The translations under genes and the position numbers were made by a program. 9,857 nucleotides of DNA. Source: an uncultured Clostridia bacterium (GTDB lineage: Bacteria; Bacillota; Clostridia; Oscillospirales; Oscillospiraceae). The DNA lies in NCBI GenBank assembly GCA_946539175.1, contig CAMNHH010000083.1, forward strand, positions 1-9,857. The letters are read 5' to 3'. The notes under the pieces were generated by a model, which worked only from the letters and a program-made list of their open reading frames with translations, ran no database searches and was not told where the DNA came from. Shown piece after piece: positions 1 to 6,465 of this stretch (its first letter is position 1; each line of letters opens with the position of its first letter).

Positions 1-38
1 CGTCTTGCTTTGGAAACCTTTCTCTTAGGAACAGCCAT
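1..38 (-). CDS. rpmF: 50S ribosomal protein L32, N-terminal fragment (cut by window edge)
   Basis: The reverse strand reads MAVPKRKVSKAR before the window ends, which is the hallmark N-terminus of bacterial L32, a small zinc-ribbon or zinc-less protein of the large ribosomal subunit. Only 12 full codons are visible, so whether this is the Cys-containing (zinc-binding) paralogue cannot be judged. The start is fixed by a strong Shine-Dalgarno, AGGAGGTG (complement of 44-51), five bases upstream of the ATG. It lies 39 bases downstream of the yceD stop on the same strand with no promoter or terminator between, so it is read as the second gene of a yceD-rpmF operon, an arrangement conserved across bacteria. 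Confidence 0.93.
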   Translation of the reverse strand, partial: MAVPKRKVSKAR

Positions 39-77
39 GGTGACACCTCCTCGGTCTGAATGCCTCTAAGGCAGTTT

Positions 78-578
78 TTACTTCTTCAACAGCTGCTGTA
101 ACACAGCCAGGCGCGGATCTGCATCCGGCTGACAGCCGCAGGGGCCGTCGTTGAGATCCTTCCCGCATCGGCAGCAGAGGCCCTTGCAATCCTCTTTGCA
201 AAGGAATTTGCTGTCCATGCTCAGTACGAACGTGGTGGTAACAATGTCGTCCAGATCCGCGCAGCCGTCCTCCAGCAGGAAGTACCAGGGGTCCTCCCCG
301 TCGTCGTTGGAGATCTCCTCCACCAGAACGGCATGCAGGGGGAATTCCACGGGCTTCACCACGTCCCGGGCACAGCGGTCGCAGGGCCCGTGGAGGGTGG
401 TGTTCACCCTGCCGCTGAGCACGTAGACCCCGGCTGTATTGCGGACCTCTCCCACCGCCGTCACAGGCTCGGTCGCGGGACAGCATCCACCGAATGCAAG
501 CTCATGAAGATCAAGAACGACCTCGAAAGGGATCGAGCCGCCGGGATTATCCTTTAATACAGACAGATTCAGCAGCAT
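78..578 (-). CDS. yceD: YceD/DUF177 family protein (large-subunit rRNA accumulation factor)
   Basis: 166 residues, within the usual 160-180 of the DUF177/YceD family. Seen: a CDRC motif at 66-69 and a second cysteine cluster (C127, C131, C135, C138) in the context CKEDCKGLCCRCGKDLN, then a C-terminal DPRLAVLQQLL, which together are the family signature. Two further cysteines (C147, C149) are also present. Known of the family: E. coli YceD is needed for normal 23S rRNA accumulation, and the gene sits immediately before rpmF in most bacteria, as here. The paired cysteine clusters suggest metal binding (inference). The ATG is preceded by AGGAG (complement of 585-589) at good spacing and follows a consensus promoter by about 28 bases, so the leader is short and holds no obvious regulatory RNA. 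Confidence 0.93.
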   Translation of the reverse strand: MLLNLSVLKDNPGGSIPFEVVLDLHELAFGGCCPATEPVTAVGEVRNTAGVYVLSGRVNTTLHGPCDRCARDVVKPVEFPLHAVLVEEISNDDGEDPWYFLLEDGCADLDDIVTTTFVLSMDSKFLCKEDCKGLCCRCGKDLNDGPCGCQPDADPRLAVLQQLLKK

Positions 579-612
579 CGGTTTCTCCTAATCTCATAGT
601 CATGCACGCAAT

Positions 613-641
613 ATTATAACGACCAAGCCCCGGTTTGTCAA
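613..641 (-). promoter_or_regulatory. Sigma-A promoter of yceD-rpmF, perfect consensus
   Basis: Read on the reverse strand: TTGACA (complement of 636-641), a 17-base spacer, and TATAAT (complement of 613-618). Both hexamers and the spacer match the consensus exactly. Immediately upstream, positions 646-668 are almost pure A/T tracts (six T, seven T, six A) separated by GC dinucleotides, in the position of an UP element. Predicted start near 606. This fits a highly expressed ribosomal protein operon. Confidence 0.9.
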
Positions 642-673
642 ACACTTTTTTGCTTTTTTTGCAAAAAAGTTTG
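639..673. repeat. AT-rich inverted repeat in the divergent promoter region
   Basis: CAAACACTTTTTTGC (639-653) faces GCAAAAAAGTTTG (661-673) across seven T; the arms pair over 13 bases with a two-base bulge (AC, 643-645 region). It overlaps the -35 of the leftward yceD promoter and lies upstream of the rightward rluA-type gene. It could be an UP element that merely looks palindromic, a protein-binding site or a weak hairpin. It is not at a gene end, so a terminator role is unlikely. Confidence 0.5.
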
Positions 674-688
674 GCAGGAATCTTTGTC

Positions 689-717
689 TTGCGGAACGGG
701 CTGAAATCGGGTAGAAT
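689..717 (+). promoter_or_regulatory. Probable promoter of the RluA-type gene
   Basis: TTGCGG (689-694), a 17-base spacer and TAGAAT (712-717). The -10 is one mismatch from consensus and the -35 matches only three or four positions. The predicted start near 724 leaves a leader of about 20 bases that just contains the ribosome-binding site. No better candidate lies between the two divergent genes. Confidence 0.5.
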
Positions 718-744
718 AAGAGCGAGAAAAGGAGGCGAGGCCTC

Positions 745-1707
745 ATGAAGGAAATCACCATCACCAAAAACGACGCCGGGCAGCGGCTGGACCGCTTTCT
801 GGCCAAAAGCGTGCCCCTGCTGCCCGCCTCCCTGGCCCAGAAATACATCCGCCTCAAGCGGATCAAGCTGGACGGCAGGCGGGCGGAGCGGGACACCCGG
901 CTCTGCGAGGGGAACGTCTTACAATTATATATCAACGACGAGTTCTTCGACACGCCCAAGCCGGAGAACGCCTATCTCACCGTGACGGCGCCGAGGCTGA
1001 ACATCGTCTACGAGGACGAAAACATCCTGCTGGCGGACAAGCGGCCCGGTCTGGCGGTGCATCCCCACGACGGGGCGGAGTACGGCAGGACCCTGATCGA
1101 CCACATCCAGGCCTATCTCTACGCCAAGGGGGAATGGAAGCCCCGACAGGAAAACAGCTTCGCTCCGGCCCTCTGCAACCGGATCGACCGGAACACCGGC
1201 GGCATCGTCATCGCCGCCAAGACCGCCGAGGCCCTGCGGGTGCTGAACCAGAAGATCAAGGACCGGGAGCTGGAAAAGAAATATCTCTGCGTGGTCCACG
1301 GGACCCCCAAGCCCAGGGAGGGAAAGCTGGAGGGCTATCTCTTCAAGGACGCCAAGCAAAACCGGGTCTACGTGACCCAGAGGCCCCAGCCCGGGGCCAA
1401 GACCGCCGTGACCCGCTACCGGACCCTGGAGAGCCGGAACGGGCTTTCTCTGGTGGAGTGCGAGCTGATCACAGGCCGGACCCACCAGATCCGGGCCATG
1501 ATGGCCGCCGCCGGAACGCCCCTGCTGGGGGACGGCAAATACGGCCGGCTGAGCAAGGGCGAGGGCCGGGATTACCAGGCCCTGTACTCCTACAAGCTGA
1601 AGTTCTGCTTCACCACAGAGGCCGGAGGCCTGGACTATCTGAACGGCAGGGAGTTCACGGTGGAAAAGGTGGATTTTGTGACGGAATATTTCCCGGGCCG
1701 GAAATAA
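745..1707 (+). CDS. RluA-family pseudouridine synthase (RluC-like, with S4 domain)
   Basis: 320 residues, normal for RluA-family enzymes that isomerise uridine to pseudouridine in rRNA. Seen: an N-terminal S4-like RNA-binding segment (about 12-65, beginning AGQRLDRFLAKSVP), then the catalytic domain from about 85. The active-site motif is RIDRNTGG at 146-153, with the catalytic aspartate D148; family members usually read RLDRDTSG. The second conserved block GRTHQIR is at 244-250, followed by LLGDGKYG (260-267). The start is set by AAAAGGAGG (727-735), nine bases before the ATG. It is divergent from yceD-rpmF, so two ribosome-related units share one intergenic region. The target base cannot be deduced; RluC/RluD-type large-subunit sites are the usual ones, hence no symbol. 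No terminator hairpin is visible after the stop. Confidence 0.92.
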   Translation: MKEITITKNDAGQRLDRFLAKSVPLLPASLAQKYIRLKRIKLDGRRAERDTRLCEGNVLQLYINDEFFDTPKPENAYLTVTAPRLNIVYEDENILLADKRPGLAVHPHDGAEYGRTLIDHIQAYLYAKGEWKPRQENSFAPALCNRIDRNTGGIVIAAKTAEALRVLNQKIKDRELEKKYLCVVHGTPKPREGKLEGYLFKDAKQNRVYVTQRPQPGAKTAVTRYRTLESRNGLSLVECELITGRTHQIRAMMAAAGTPLLGDGKYGRLSKGEGRDYQALYSYKLKFCFTTEAGGLDYLNGREFTVEKVDFVTEYFPGRK

Positions 1708-1736
1708 GTTTACAAAAAATCTCATGCATAATTCCG

Positions 1737-1836
1737 TGTGAATAAGGGTTTCCCACATTCTCCACATGGTTTTCCACCGCCCGCGGGGCTTGATATTCAC
1801 AGGGCTTTCGCCTCTTTTCCCCTGCCCGGTGGAAAA
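1737..1836. promoter_or_regulatory. Cluster of DnaA-box-like 9-mers
   Basis: Six 9-mers resembling the DnaA box TTATCCACA lie within 100 bases. They are TTATTCACA (complement of 1737-1745, one mismatch), TTTCCCACA (1749-1757, two), TTCTCCACA (1758-1766, one, directly abutting the previous), TTTTCCACC (1770-1778, two), ATATTCACA (1793-1801, two) and TTTTCCACC (complement of 1828-1836, two). An AT-rich stretch (about 1706-1733) flanks them on the left. None is a perfect box. No dnaA, dnaN or rpmH is nearby, so this is offered as a possible DnaA-binding or titration site rather than the chromosomal origin. Confidence 0.4.
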
Positions 1837-1879
1837 CCCGCAGCCGAAGAAGTCCCCGGGGCGGAAGCACCGAAAATCG

Positions 1880-1931
1880 TTGACATAACGCTTCTTTTGG
1901 TATGTTCCGACGAATAGGAGTTATGTTCGGA
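1880..1931 (+). promoter_or_regulatory. Possible promoter with a two-turn direct repeat and an inverted repeat
   Basis: TTGACA (1880-1885) is followed after 15 bases by TATGTT (1901-1906), a poor -10 at short spacing. TATGTTCCGA (1901-1910) recurs as TATGTTCGGA (1922-1931), nine of ten bases identical and exactly 21 bases apart, about two helical turns. ACATAAC (1883-1889) and GTTATGT (1920-1926) form a 7-base inverted repeat around the same segment. This resembles an operator region, but no convincing gene follows directly, and it stands about 370 bases before the Ttd14-like gene. Confidence 0.3.
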
Positions 1932-1948
1932 TTGGAATTTGTGTGCTT

Positions 1949-1977
1949 GCGGGGCGGCCGGACCCGGATCGCCCCGC
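1949..1977. repeat. GC-rich hairpin
   Basis: GCGGGGCG (1949-1956) pairs perfectly with CGCCCCGC (1970-1977) across a 13-base loop. No T tract follows on either strand, so it is not a typical terminator. It sits just outside the left arm of the larger inverted-repeat element and may belong to the same repeat family. Confidence 0.55.
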
Positions 1978-1990
1978 GAAACGCCTCGAA

Positions 1991-2226
1991 AAATCCCGAT
2001 TCCGGTTGTCGGCTTTCGTCAGCCGAGCGCCCGCAGGGGCGGCCATGGGCCGTCCGGTCCGCCGGGGGCGGACAATCTGCCGGAGGCAAATCCGGAACGG
2101 GTCCCATAATCCCATCGTTTTGATCGTTTGCCCCCGCAAACGATGCTTGCGCCCCAAGCGCGGACGAGCAATGCTCGCCCCTGCGGTGTATTGGCTGCGT
2201 GATGCCGATAACCGGAACTCCGATTT
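1991..2226. mobile_element. MITE-like inverted-repeat element of about 236 bases
   Basis: The 51-base arms 1991-2041 and 2176-2226 are inverted copies that align without gaps at 36 of 51 positions by my count. The inner 11 bases are perfect (CCGCAGGGGCG at 2031-2041, CGCCCCTGCGG at 2176-2186); CCGGTT, TCGGC, CAGCC and the outermost AAATC also match. Similarity continues inward for roughly 15 bases. Between the arms lie tight hairpins: 2037-2055 (GGGCGGCC, loop ATG, one G-T pair), 2057-2073 (GTCCGCC, loop GGG), 2123-2144 (ATCGTTTGC, loop CCCC) and 2165-2177 (CGAGC, loop AAT). No transposase or credible ORF is present, and I see no target-site duplication. This suits a miniature inverted-repeat element or paired palindromic intergenic repeats; a structured RNA is the alternative. 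Confidence 0.6.
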
Positions 2227-2230
2227 GCTG

Positions 2231-2259
2231 TTGCAAAGCGGGCAAAGCTGTGCTAAAAT
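2231..2259 (+). promoter_or_regulatory. Promoter of the Ttd14-like gene
   Basis: TTGCAA (2231-2236), a 17-base spacer and TAAAAT (2254-2259), with the extended -10 TGC at 2251-2253. The predicted start near 2266 leaves a leader of about 26 bases. The -35 begins five bases beyond the right arm of the inverted-repeat element, so the element ends at the promoter edge without breaking it. Confidence 0.75.
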
Positions 2260-2291
2260 AAACCCAGAAACAAACGGAAGGCGGCGTTGAT

Positions 2292-3398
2292 ATGGAAAAG
2301 AAAATCGTCAAAATCGTGCTGACCGGCGGGCCGGCGGCAGGCAAGACCACCCTGATCTCCCGGATTCTGAAGGAATTCAAGCAGGACGACGGCTGGCGGG
2401 TCATCACCATCCCCGAAACGGCCACGGATCTGATCTCCGGCTTCGGCATCAAGCCCTTCGGCAACTGCCTGTCCATGCTGGAGTTCCAGGACTACGTGGT
2501 GGCCGACCAGCTCCACAAGGAGAAGCTGGCCCTCCAGGCCGCCGAGGCGGTGCCGGAGCCCAACGTGCTGGTGGTCTATGACCGGGCTCTGCTGGACGAC
2601 AAGGCCTACATCACCGACGAGGAATTTGAGCAGGTGATCCGCCGCTTCGGCCTCACCACCCAGACCGCCATGGCAAAATACGACGCGGTGATCCATCTGG
2701 TCACCTGCGCCAAGGGAGCGGAGTTCGCCTACAATCTGGGCAACAACGCCCGCACCGAGAGCCTGGACCACGCGGTGGAGATGGACGACCGGACCCTCCG
2801 GGCCTGGAGCACCCACCCCAATCTGAAAATCGTGGACAACGCGGTGGACTTTGAGCAGAAGATCCAGCGGGCCATGCGGGAGATCTTCCGCATCGTGGGC
2901 CGGCCGGAGCCCATGGACAAGAAGCACAAGTACCTGATCACCATGCCGGACATGAACCAGCTGGTGGTGAACTACGGCGCCGTGCCCTTCGAGCTGACCC
3001 AGGACTACCTGGTGATGACCAATCCCAACATCGAGCGCCGGGTCCGGAAGCAGAAGAACGGCTCCGACTATCTGTACTTCTACACCGAGAAGCACCGGAT
3101 GGAGGACGGGGCCATGTGGGACACAGAGCGGCCCATCTCCTACAAGGAGTACAAGAAGTATCTGCTGGAGGCGGACCTGGAGCTGCAGCCGGTCCACAAG
3201 GTGAAGTACCGCTTCAACCTGGTCCGTCAGCGCTTCGAGATCGACGTTTACCCCTTCTCCCGGGAAAAGGCCGTGATGTTCGCCTACGCCAGCGACGATG
3301 GGGAGATCGTCCCCCCTCCGGAGATCGAAATTCTCCGGGAGGTCACCGGAGACCCCGAATACAAAAACAAGACCCTGGCCAAGCGCCAGAGCCTGTGA
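2292..3398 (+). CDS. P-loop ATPase fused to a CYTH-like domain (Ttd14-type, AAA_28 family)
   Basis: 368 residues. Seen: an N-terminal P-loop NTPase with Walker A GGPAAGKT (12-19), a conserved IPETATDLISG (40-50), a Walker B-like LVVYDRALLDDKAYI (93-107), and the NNARTE plus AWSTHPNLKIVDN blocks (151-183) typical of AAA_28 proteins. From about 210 a CYTH-like domain follows (KYLITMPD, YLYFYTEK, DTERPISYKEY, KVKYRFNLVRQRFEIDVY) ending in EIEILREVTGDPEYKN. This order matches Drosophila Ttd14 and its bacterial relatives, whose bacterial role is unknown; GTP and phosphatidic acid binding are reported for the fly protein. Odd: the ExExK motif of CYTH enzymes is DKKHK (209-213), and the usual late acidic strand reads VMFAYA (328-333), so triphosphatase activity is doubtful (inference). 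The start follows GGAAGG (2276-2281) by ten bases. It is monocistronic, with its own promoter and terminator. Confidence 0.85.
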   Translation: MEKKIVKIVLTGGPAAGKTTLISRILKEFKQDDGWRVITIPETATDLISGFGIKPFGNCLSMLEFQDYVVADQLHKEKLALQAAEAVPEPNVLVVYDRALLDDKAYITDEEFEQVIRRFGLTTQTAMAKYDAVIHLVTCAKGAEFAYNLGNNARTESLDHAVEMDDRTLRAWSTHPNLKIVDNAVDFEQKIQRAMREIFRIVGRPEPMDKKHKYLITMPDMNQLVVNYGAVPFELTQDYLVMTNPNIERRVRKQKNGSDYLYFYTEKHRMEDGAMWDTERPISYKEYKKYLLEADLELQPVHKVKYRFNLVRQRFEIDVYPFSREKAVMFAYASDDGEIVPPPEIEILREVTGDPEYKNKTLAKRQSL

Positions 3399-3408
3399 CA
3401 ATACAGGC

Positions 3409-3446
3409 AGCCCGGAGCGCCGCGTTCGCGGCGCTCCGGGCTTTTT
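3409..3446 (+). terminator. Strong intrinsic terminator after the Ttd14-like gene
   Basis: AGCCCGGAGCGCCGC (3409-3423) and its exact complement (3428-3442) form a 15-base stem with loop GTTC; five T run from 3442 to 3446. It lies 10 bases after the stop. The leftward argS stop is 8 bases beyond the T run, so the same stem may also slow argS transcripts, though no T tract follows on that strand. Confidence 0.92.
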
Positions 3447-3453
3447 CCGCCCC

Positions 3454-5208
3454 TTACATCTTCTCCGGGGCCTCGAAGCCCAGAAGCTCGATGCAGGTCT
3501 CCAGCACCCGCTTGGTCAGGCCGATCAGAGCGATATAGCCCATCTGCTTCTGCTTGTCCTCCTCGGTGAGGATGCGGGTTTCGTGGTAGAATTTGTTGGC
3601 GTAGCCCGCCAGCTCGTAGACGTAGGCGCAGATCGCGTTGGGCGCGCAGTCGCGATAGGCCAGCTCCAGGGCGTCGGGCAGCCGGGTCAGCGCCAGCATC
3701 AGGTCCTTGGCCTCCGGGGTCTCGGGGGCGGCCACGGGCAGCGACTCCCAGGCCCCGTAGCGGGCCAGGATGGACTTGATGCGGACGATGGTATAGAGGA
3801 TATAGGGGCCGGTGTTGCCCTCGAAGGCCGCGAAGCGGTCCAGATCGAAGATATAGTCCTTGGTCGGGGCGTTCATCAGGTCGCCGTACTTCAAGGCAGC
3901 CAGGGCGATCTTGGCGGTGGTGTCGGCCACGTCGTCGCCGGTGACCAGGTTGTTCTCCTCCACCTTGGCCCGGACGAAGTCGGTGATCTCGTTGATCAGA
4001 GTCTCCAGCCGCATGACGCCGCCGGCGCGGGTCTTGAAGGGCTTGCCGTCCTTGCCGTTCATGGTGCCGTAGCCGATGTGCCGCAGCTCCGTCTCCGGCT
4101 TCACAAGCGCCGCCTTCCGGGCTGCCCGGAAGACCTGCTCGAAGTGGAGGCTCTGGCGCTTGTCCACCACGTAGAGGATGCGGTCGGGCTTCCAGGTCTC
4201 CATCCGCTGGCGGATGGTGGCCAGGTCCGTGGTGGCGTAAAGGGTGGCGCCGTCGGACTTCATGATGATGCAGGGGGGCACTTCCTTGGTATCCGTGGGC
4301 TCCTGGACCTCGATGACCTGAGCGCCCTCGCTCTCCACCAGCAGGCCCTTCTGCCGCATCTCGTCCAGCATGGGGGGAATGTAGGGCTGGGCGTCGCTCT
4401 CGCCGAGCCAGACCTCGAAGCGGACGCCTAACTTGTCGTAATTCTTCCGCAGGTCGGCCTTGGAGACGGCCATGATGTGCTTCCAGAGGGCGTAGTAGCC
4501 GGGGCGGCCCTGCTGGAGCTCAAAGGTGGCATCGTGGGCCCGGCGGGCAAAGGCCTCGTCGGTCTTGGAACGGGCGGAGGCGGCGGGGTAGATCTCCTCC
4601 AGATCGGAGATGGTGAAGGGGGCCTCCTCCGGGTAGGGGCCGGTGAAGCCCGGGTCAAAGTAGCAGAGCTCCGGCTGCCGGTCCTGCAGGGCGGCGATCA
4701 CCAGGCCCATTTGCAGGCCCCAGTCCCCCAGGTGGGTGTCGCCCACTGTCTCGTTGCCGAAGAAATGCTGGATGCGCTTGATGCTCTCGCCGATGATGGC
4801 CGAGCGCAGATGGCCGATGTGCAGAGGCTTTGCCACGTTGGCTCCGCCGTAGTCCACCACCACGGTCCCGGCCCTGGGGTCCGGCTCCACGCCGAACTTG
4901 GGAGCGGTGCGGGTCTGCTCGAGGTACTCCGCCAGGAAGGACGGGGCCAGCCGCAGGTTCAGGAAGCCGGGCAGGGCCGCCCGGACCTCGGAGAAGGCCG
5001 GATCGGCCTCCAGCTTCGCCGCCACGTCCTCCGCGATCCGGATGGGAGCCTTGTGATAGGCCTTGGCCGCGGGCAGAGCGCCGTTGCACTGGTATTCGCA
5101 GAGGTCGGGCCGGTTGGACACCGTGACCCGGCCGTAGGACGCGTCATACCCGGCCTCGGCAAAGGCCGCCGCCGTCTTCTGAGAGATCAAATTCAGGATT
5201 TTTTCCAT
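3454..5208 (-). CDS. argS: Arginyl-tRNA synthetase
   Basis: Class I aminoacyl-tRNA synthetase that attaches arginine to tRNA-Arg in the cytoplasm. Seen, numbered from the chosen start: an N-terminal additional domain (about 1-110), then GGANVAKPLHIGHLRS with HIGH at 130-133, the family LGDWGLQMG block at about 160-168, the KMSKS-equivalent GKPFKTRAGG with FKTRAGG at 391-397, and a C-terminal helical anticodon-binding domain ending in FEAPEKM. The 584 residues are normal for the family. The frame is open to a GTG at 5217, but AGGTGA (complement of 5214-5219) is a better ribosome-binding site, five bases before the ATG at 5208, so the ATG is preferred. It is transcribed alone from its own promoter, convergent with the Ttd14-like gene. 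The short leader leaves no room for a T-box. Confidence 0.97.
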   Translation of the reverse strand: MEKILNLISQKTAAAFAEAGYDASYGRVTVSNRPDLCEYQCNGALPAAKAYHKAPIRIAEDVAAKLEADPAFSEVRAALPGFLNLRLAPSFLAEYLEQTRTAPKFGVEPDPRAGTVVVDYGGANVAKPLHIGHLRSAIIGESIKRIQHFFGNETVGDTHLGDWGLQMGLVIAALQDRQPELCYFDPGFTGPYPEEAPFTISDLEEIYPAASARSKTDEAFARRAHDATFELQQGRPGYYALWKHIMAVSKADLRKNYDKLGVRFEVWLGESDAQPYIPPMLDEMRQKGLLVESEGAQVIEVQEPTDTKEVPPCIIMKSDGATLYATTDLATIRQRMETWKPDRILYVVDKRQSLHFEQVFRAARKAALVKPETELRHIGYGTMNGKDGKPFKTRAGGVMRLETLINEITDFVRAKVEENNLVTGDDVADTTAKIALAALKYGDLMNAPTKDYIFDLDRFAAFEGNTGPYILYTIVRIKSILARYGAWESLPVAAPETPEAKDLMLALTRLPDALELAYRDCAPNAICAYVYELAGYANKFYHETRILTEEDKQKQMGYIALIGLTKRVLETCIELLGFEAPEKM

Positions 5209-5241
5209 GCTAATCACCTGTCATTTCAATAAAGTCAGTTT

Positions 5242-5270
5242 ATTATAGCAGAGCAGGCCGAAAATGTAAA
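5242..5270 (-). promoter_or_regulatory. Promoter of argS
   Basis: On the reverse strand TTTACA (complement of 5265-5270), a 17-base spacer and TATAAT (complement of 5242-5247). The -10 and spacer are perfect and the -35 has one mismatch. Predicted start near 5235, giving a leader of about 27 bases. Confidence 0.87.
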
Positions 5271-5350
5271 GCAGAATTCCTTGCGGACGCGCCTTCAGAA
5301 CCGGAATGACGGCTGTCCGGGGGGCATATCCTGTTTCGGAGGTGGCGGGC

Positions 5351-5926
5351 ATGGCGATGTCATATATCTGGGCGCTGCTGGTGGGGCTGTCCCTGGTCTG
5401 CGCTCTGGCGGGGGACGGCGGAGATCTGAGCAGGGCGGCCCTGGCCGGGGCCGGACGGGCGGTGGAGCTGGGGATTTCCCTCACGGGGAGTCTCTGCCTC
5501 TGGAGCGGCTTCAGCCTGGTGCTGGAGCGCTCCGGTCTCCGGGCGGGGCTGGGGCGGCTGCTCGCTCCCCTGCTGGGGCGGCTCTTCCCCAAGGCGGCCC
5601 GGGACGAGGCAGTGCTGGGCGCCCTCTGCGGCAACGTCACCGCCAATCTGTTGGGTCTGGGAAACGCCGCCACTCCCCTGGGCATCGAGGCCCTGCGGGG
5701 GATGCAGGCCCAGAGCGGCGGAGATCGGGCCAGCGACGAGATGTGCCGTCTGGTGGTGCTGAACACCGCCTCGGTGCAGCTTCTGCCCACCACCGTGGCG
5801 GCCCTCCGGGGCAGTCTGGGCTCCGCCGCCCCCTTTGACATCCTGCCCGCCGTGTGGCTCTGCTCCCTGTTCTCCGTGGGGGCCGGCCTGGGGGCGGCGG
5901 CCCTGCTGCGGCGGCTATGGCCCTGA
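5351..5926 (+). CDS. spmA: Spore maturation protein A
   Basis: Integral membrane protein of the nucleoside-recognition/Gate family; in Bacillus subtilis SpmA and SpmB are needed for full spore-core dehydration and heat resistance. Seen: 191 residues (B. subtilis SpmA is close to this), hydrophobic segments at about 4-22, 40-62, 85-110 and 160-187, the family hallmark GLGNAATPLG (102-111) and the block NTASVQLLPTT (138-148). The frame opens at 5306, but GGAGGT (5338-5343), seven bases before the ATG at 5351, and the family N-terminus MxxxYIW place the start there; the ATG at 5357 is the alternative. The 3' end overlaps spmB by ten bases. No recognisable sigma-A promoter precedes it on this strand, which fits sporulation control, though I could not identify a convincing sigma-E, F, G or K site. 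Confidence 0.92.
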   Translation: MAMSYIWALLVGLSLVCALAGDGGDLSRAALAGAGRAVELGISLTGSLCLWSGFSLVLERSGLRAGLGRLLAPLLGRLFPKAARDEAVLGALCGNVTANLLGLGNAATPLGIEALRGMQAQSGGDRASDEMCRLVVLNTASVQLLPTTVAALRGSLGSAAPFDILPAVWLCSLFSVGAGLGAAALLRRLWP

Positions 5927-6429
5927 CAGGATATCTGATCCCCGCCCTGCTGCTGGGGGTCTCGGTGCTGGCCCTGGGGCGGCGGGTTGACCTCTACTCC
6001 GCCCTGCTGGAGGGCGGCCAGCGGGGGCTGGAGCTGGTAAAGACCGTGCTGCCAGCCCTGGTGATGCTGCTGACGGCGGTGGAGCTGCTGCGGGCCAGCG
6101 GAGCCGCGGCTCTGCTGACCCGGCTTTTGAGCCCGGCGGCCCGGCTGCTGGGCATCCCGCCGGAGACCCTGCCCCTGGTGCTGATCCGTCCCCTCTCCGG
6201 CAGCGCGGCCCTGGCGGTGGGAGCGGATCTGATGGCGGCCTACGGGCCGGATTCTCTGATCGGCCGCACCGTAGCGGTGATGATGGGCAGCACGGAGACC
6301 ACCTTCTATACCGTCTCCGTCTACTTTGCCGCAGCCGGCGTCAAAAGGACCCGCTACGCCGTCCCCGCCGCCCTGATCGCGGATCTGACAGGCTTCGCGG
6401 CCGCCTCCCTGCTGGCAAGACTGCTTTGA
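5917..6429 (+). CDS. spmB: Spore maturation protein B
   Basis: Partner of SpmA, also a Gate-family membrane protein acting in spore-core dehydration. Seen: 170 residues with RPLSGSAAL (91-99) and the very conserved GSTETTFYT (124-132), then VYFAAAGVKRTRYAVPA and ADLTGF, all in SpmB order. Membrane segments at about 3-19, 44-60, 80-100 and 150-168. The frame is open upstream to 5854, but the ATG at 5917 aligns with the family N-terminus and overlaps the spmA stop by ten bases, which implies translational coupling; there is no clear Shine-Dalgarno in front of it. SpmA and SpmB are expected to act together in the membrane. About 97 bases separate it from recG. Confidence 0.92.
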   Translation: MALTGYLIPALLLGVSVLALGRRVDLYSALLEGGQRGLELVKTVLPALVMLLTAVELLRASGAAALLTRLLSPAARLLGIPPETLPLVLIRPLSGSAALAVGADLMAAYGPDSLIGRTVAVMMGSTETTFYTVSVYFAAAGVKRTRYAVPAALIADLTGFAAASLLARLL

Positions 6430-6465
6430 GAAGAGAGGACACAGGAGGATGTCCGTGATTTCCCC

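Noticed and set aside
1700..1850. Chromosomal origin of replication
   Set aside because: No perfect DnaA box and no dnaA, dnaN or rpmH is present; only a candidate DnaA-binding cluster is claimed.
1902..2157. Short frames of 73-78 codons on both strands in the intergenic region
   Set aside because: They run through palindromic repeats with no protein character. The AGGAG before the ATG at 1923 is only two bases away, too close for initiation.
3298..4431. A 377-codon frame on the forward strand opposite argS
   Set aside because: It overlaps the certain argS gene and the terminator, and its Gly/Leu/Val/His-rich sequence is typical of an antisense shadow.
5209..5217. GTG start for argS at 5217
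   Set aside because: Those bases serve as the Shine-Dalgarno AGGTGA for the ATG at 5208, and no other ribosome-binding site precedes the GTG.
5209..5241. T-box or other riboswitch before argS
   Set aside because: The predicted leader is only about 27 bases, too short for a T-box.
5306..5332. Sigma-E-like promoter (CATATCCT at 5325-5332) before spmA
   Set aside because: The -35 ATA element is missing at the right distance, and the predicted start would fall inside the Shine-Dalgarno.
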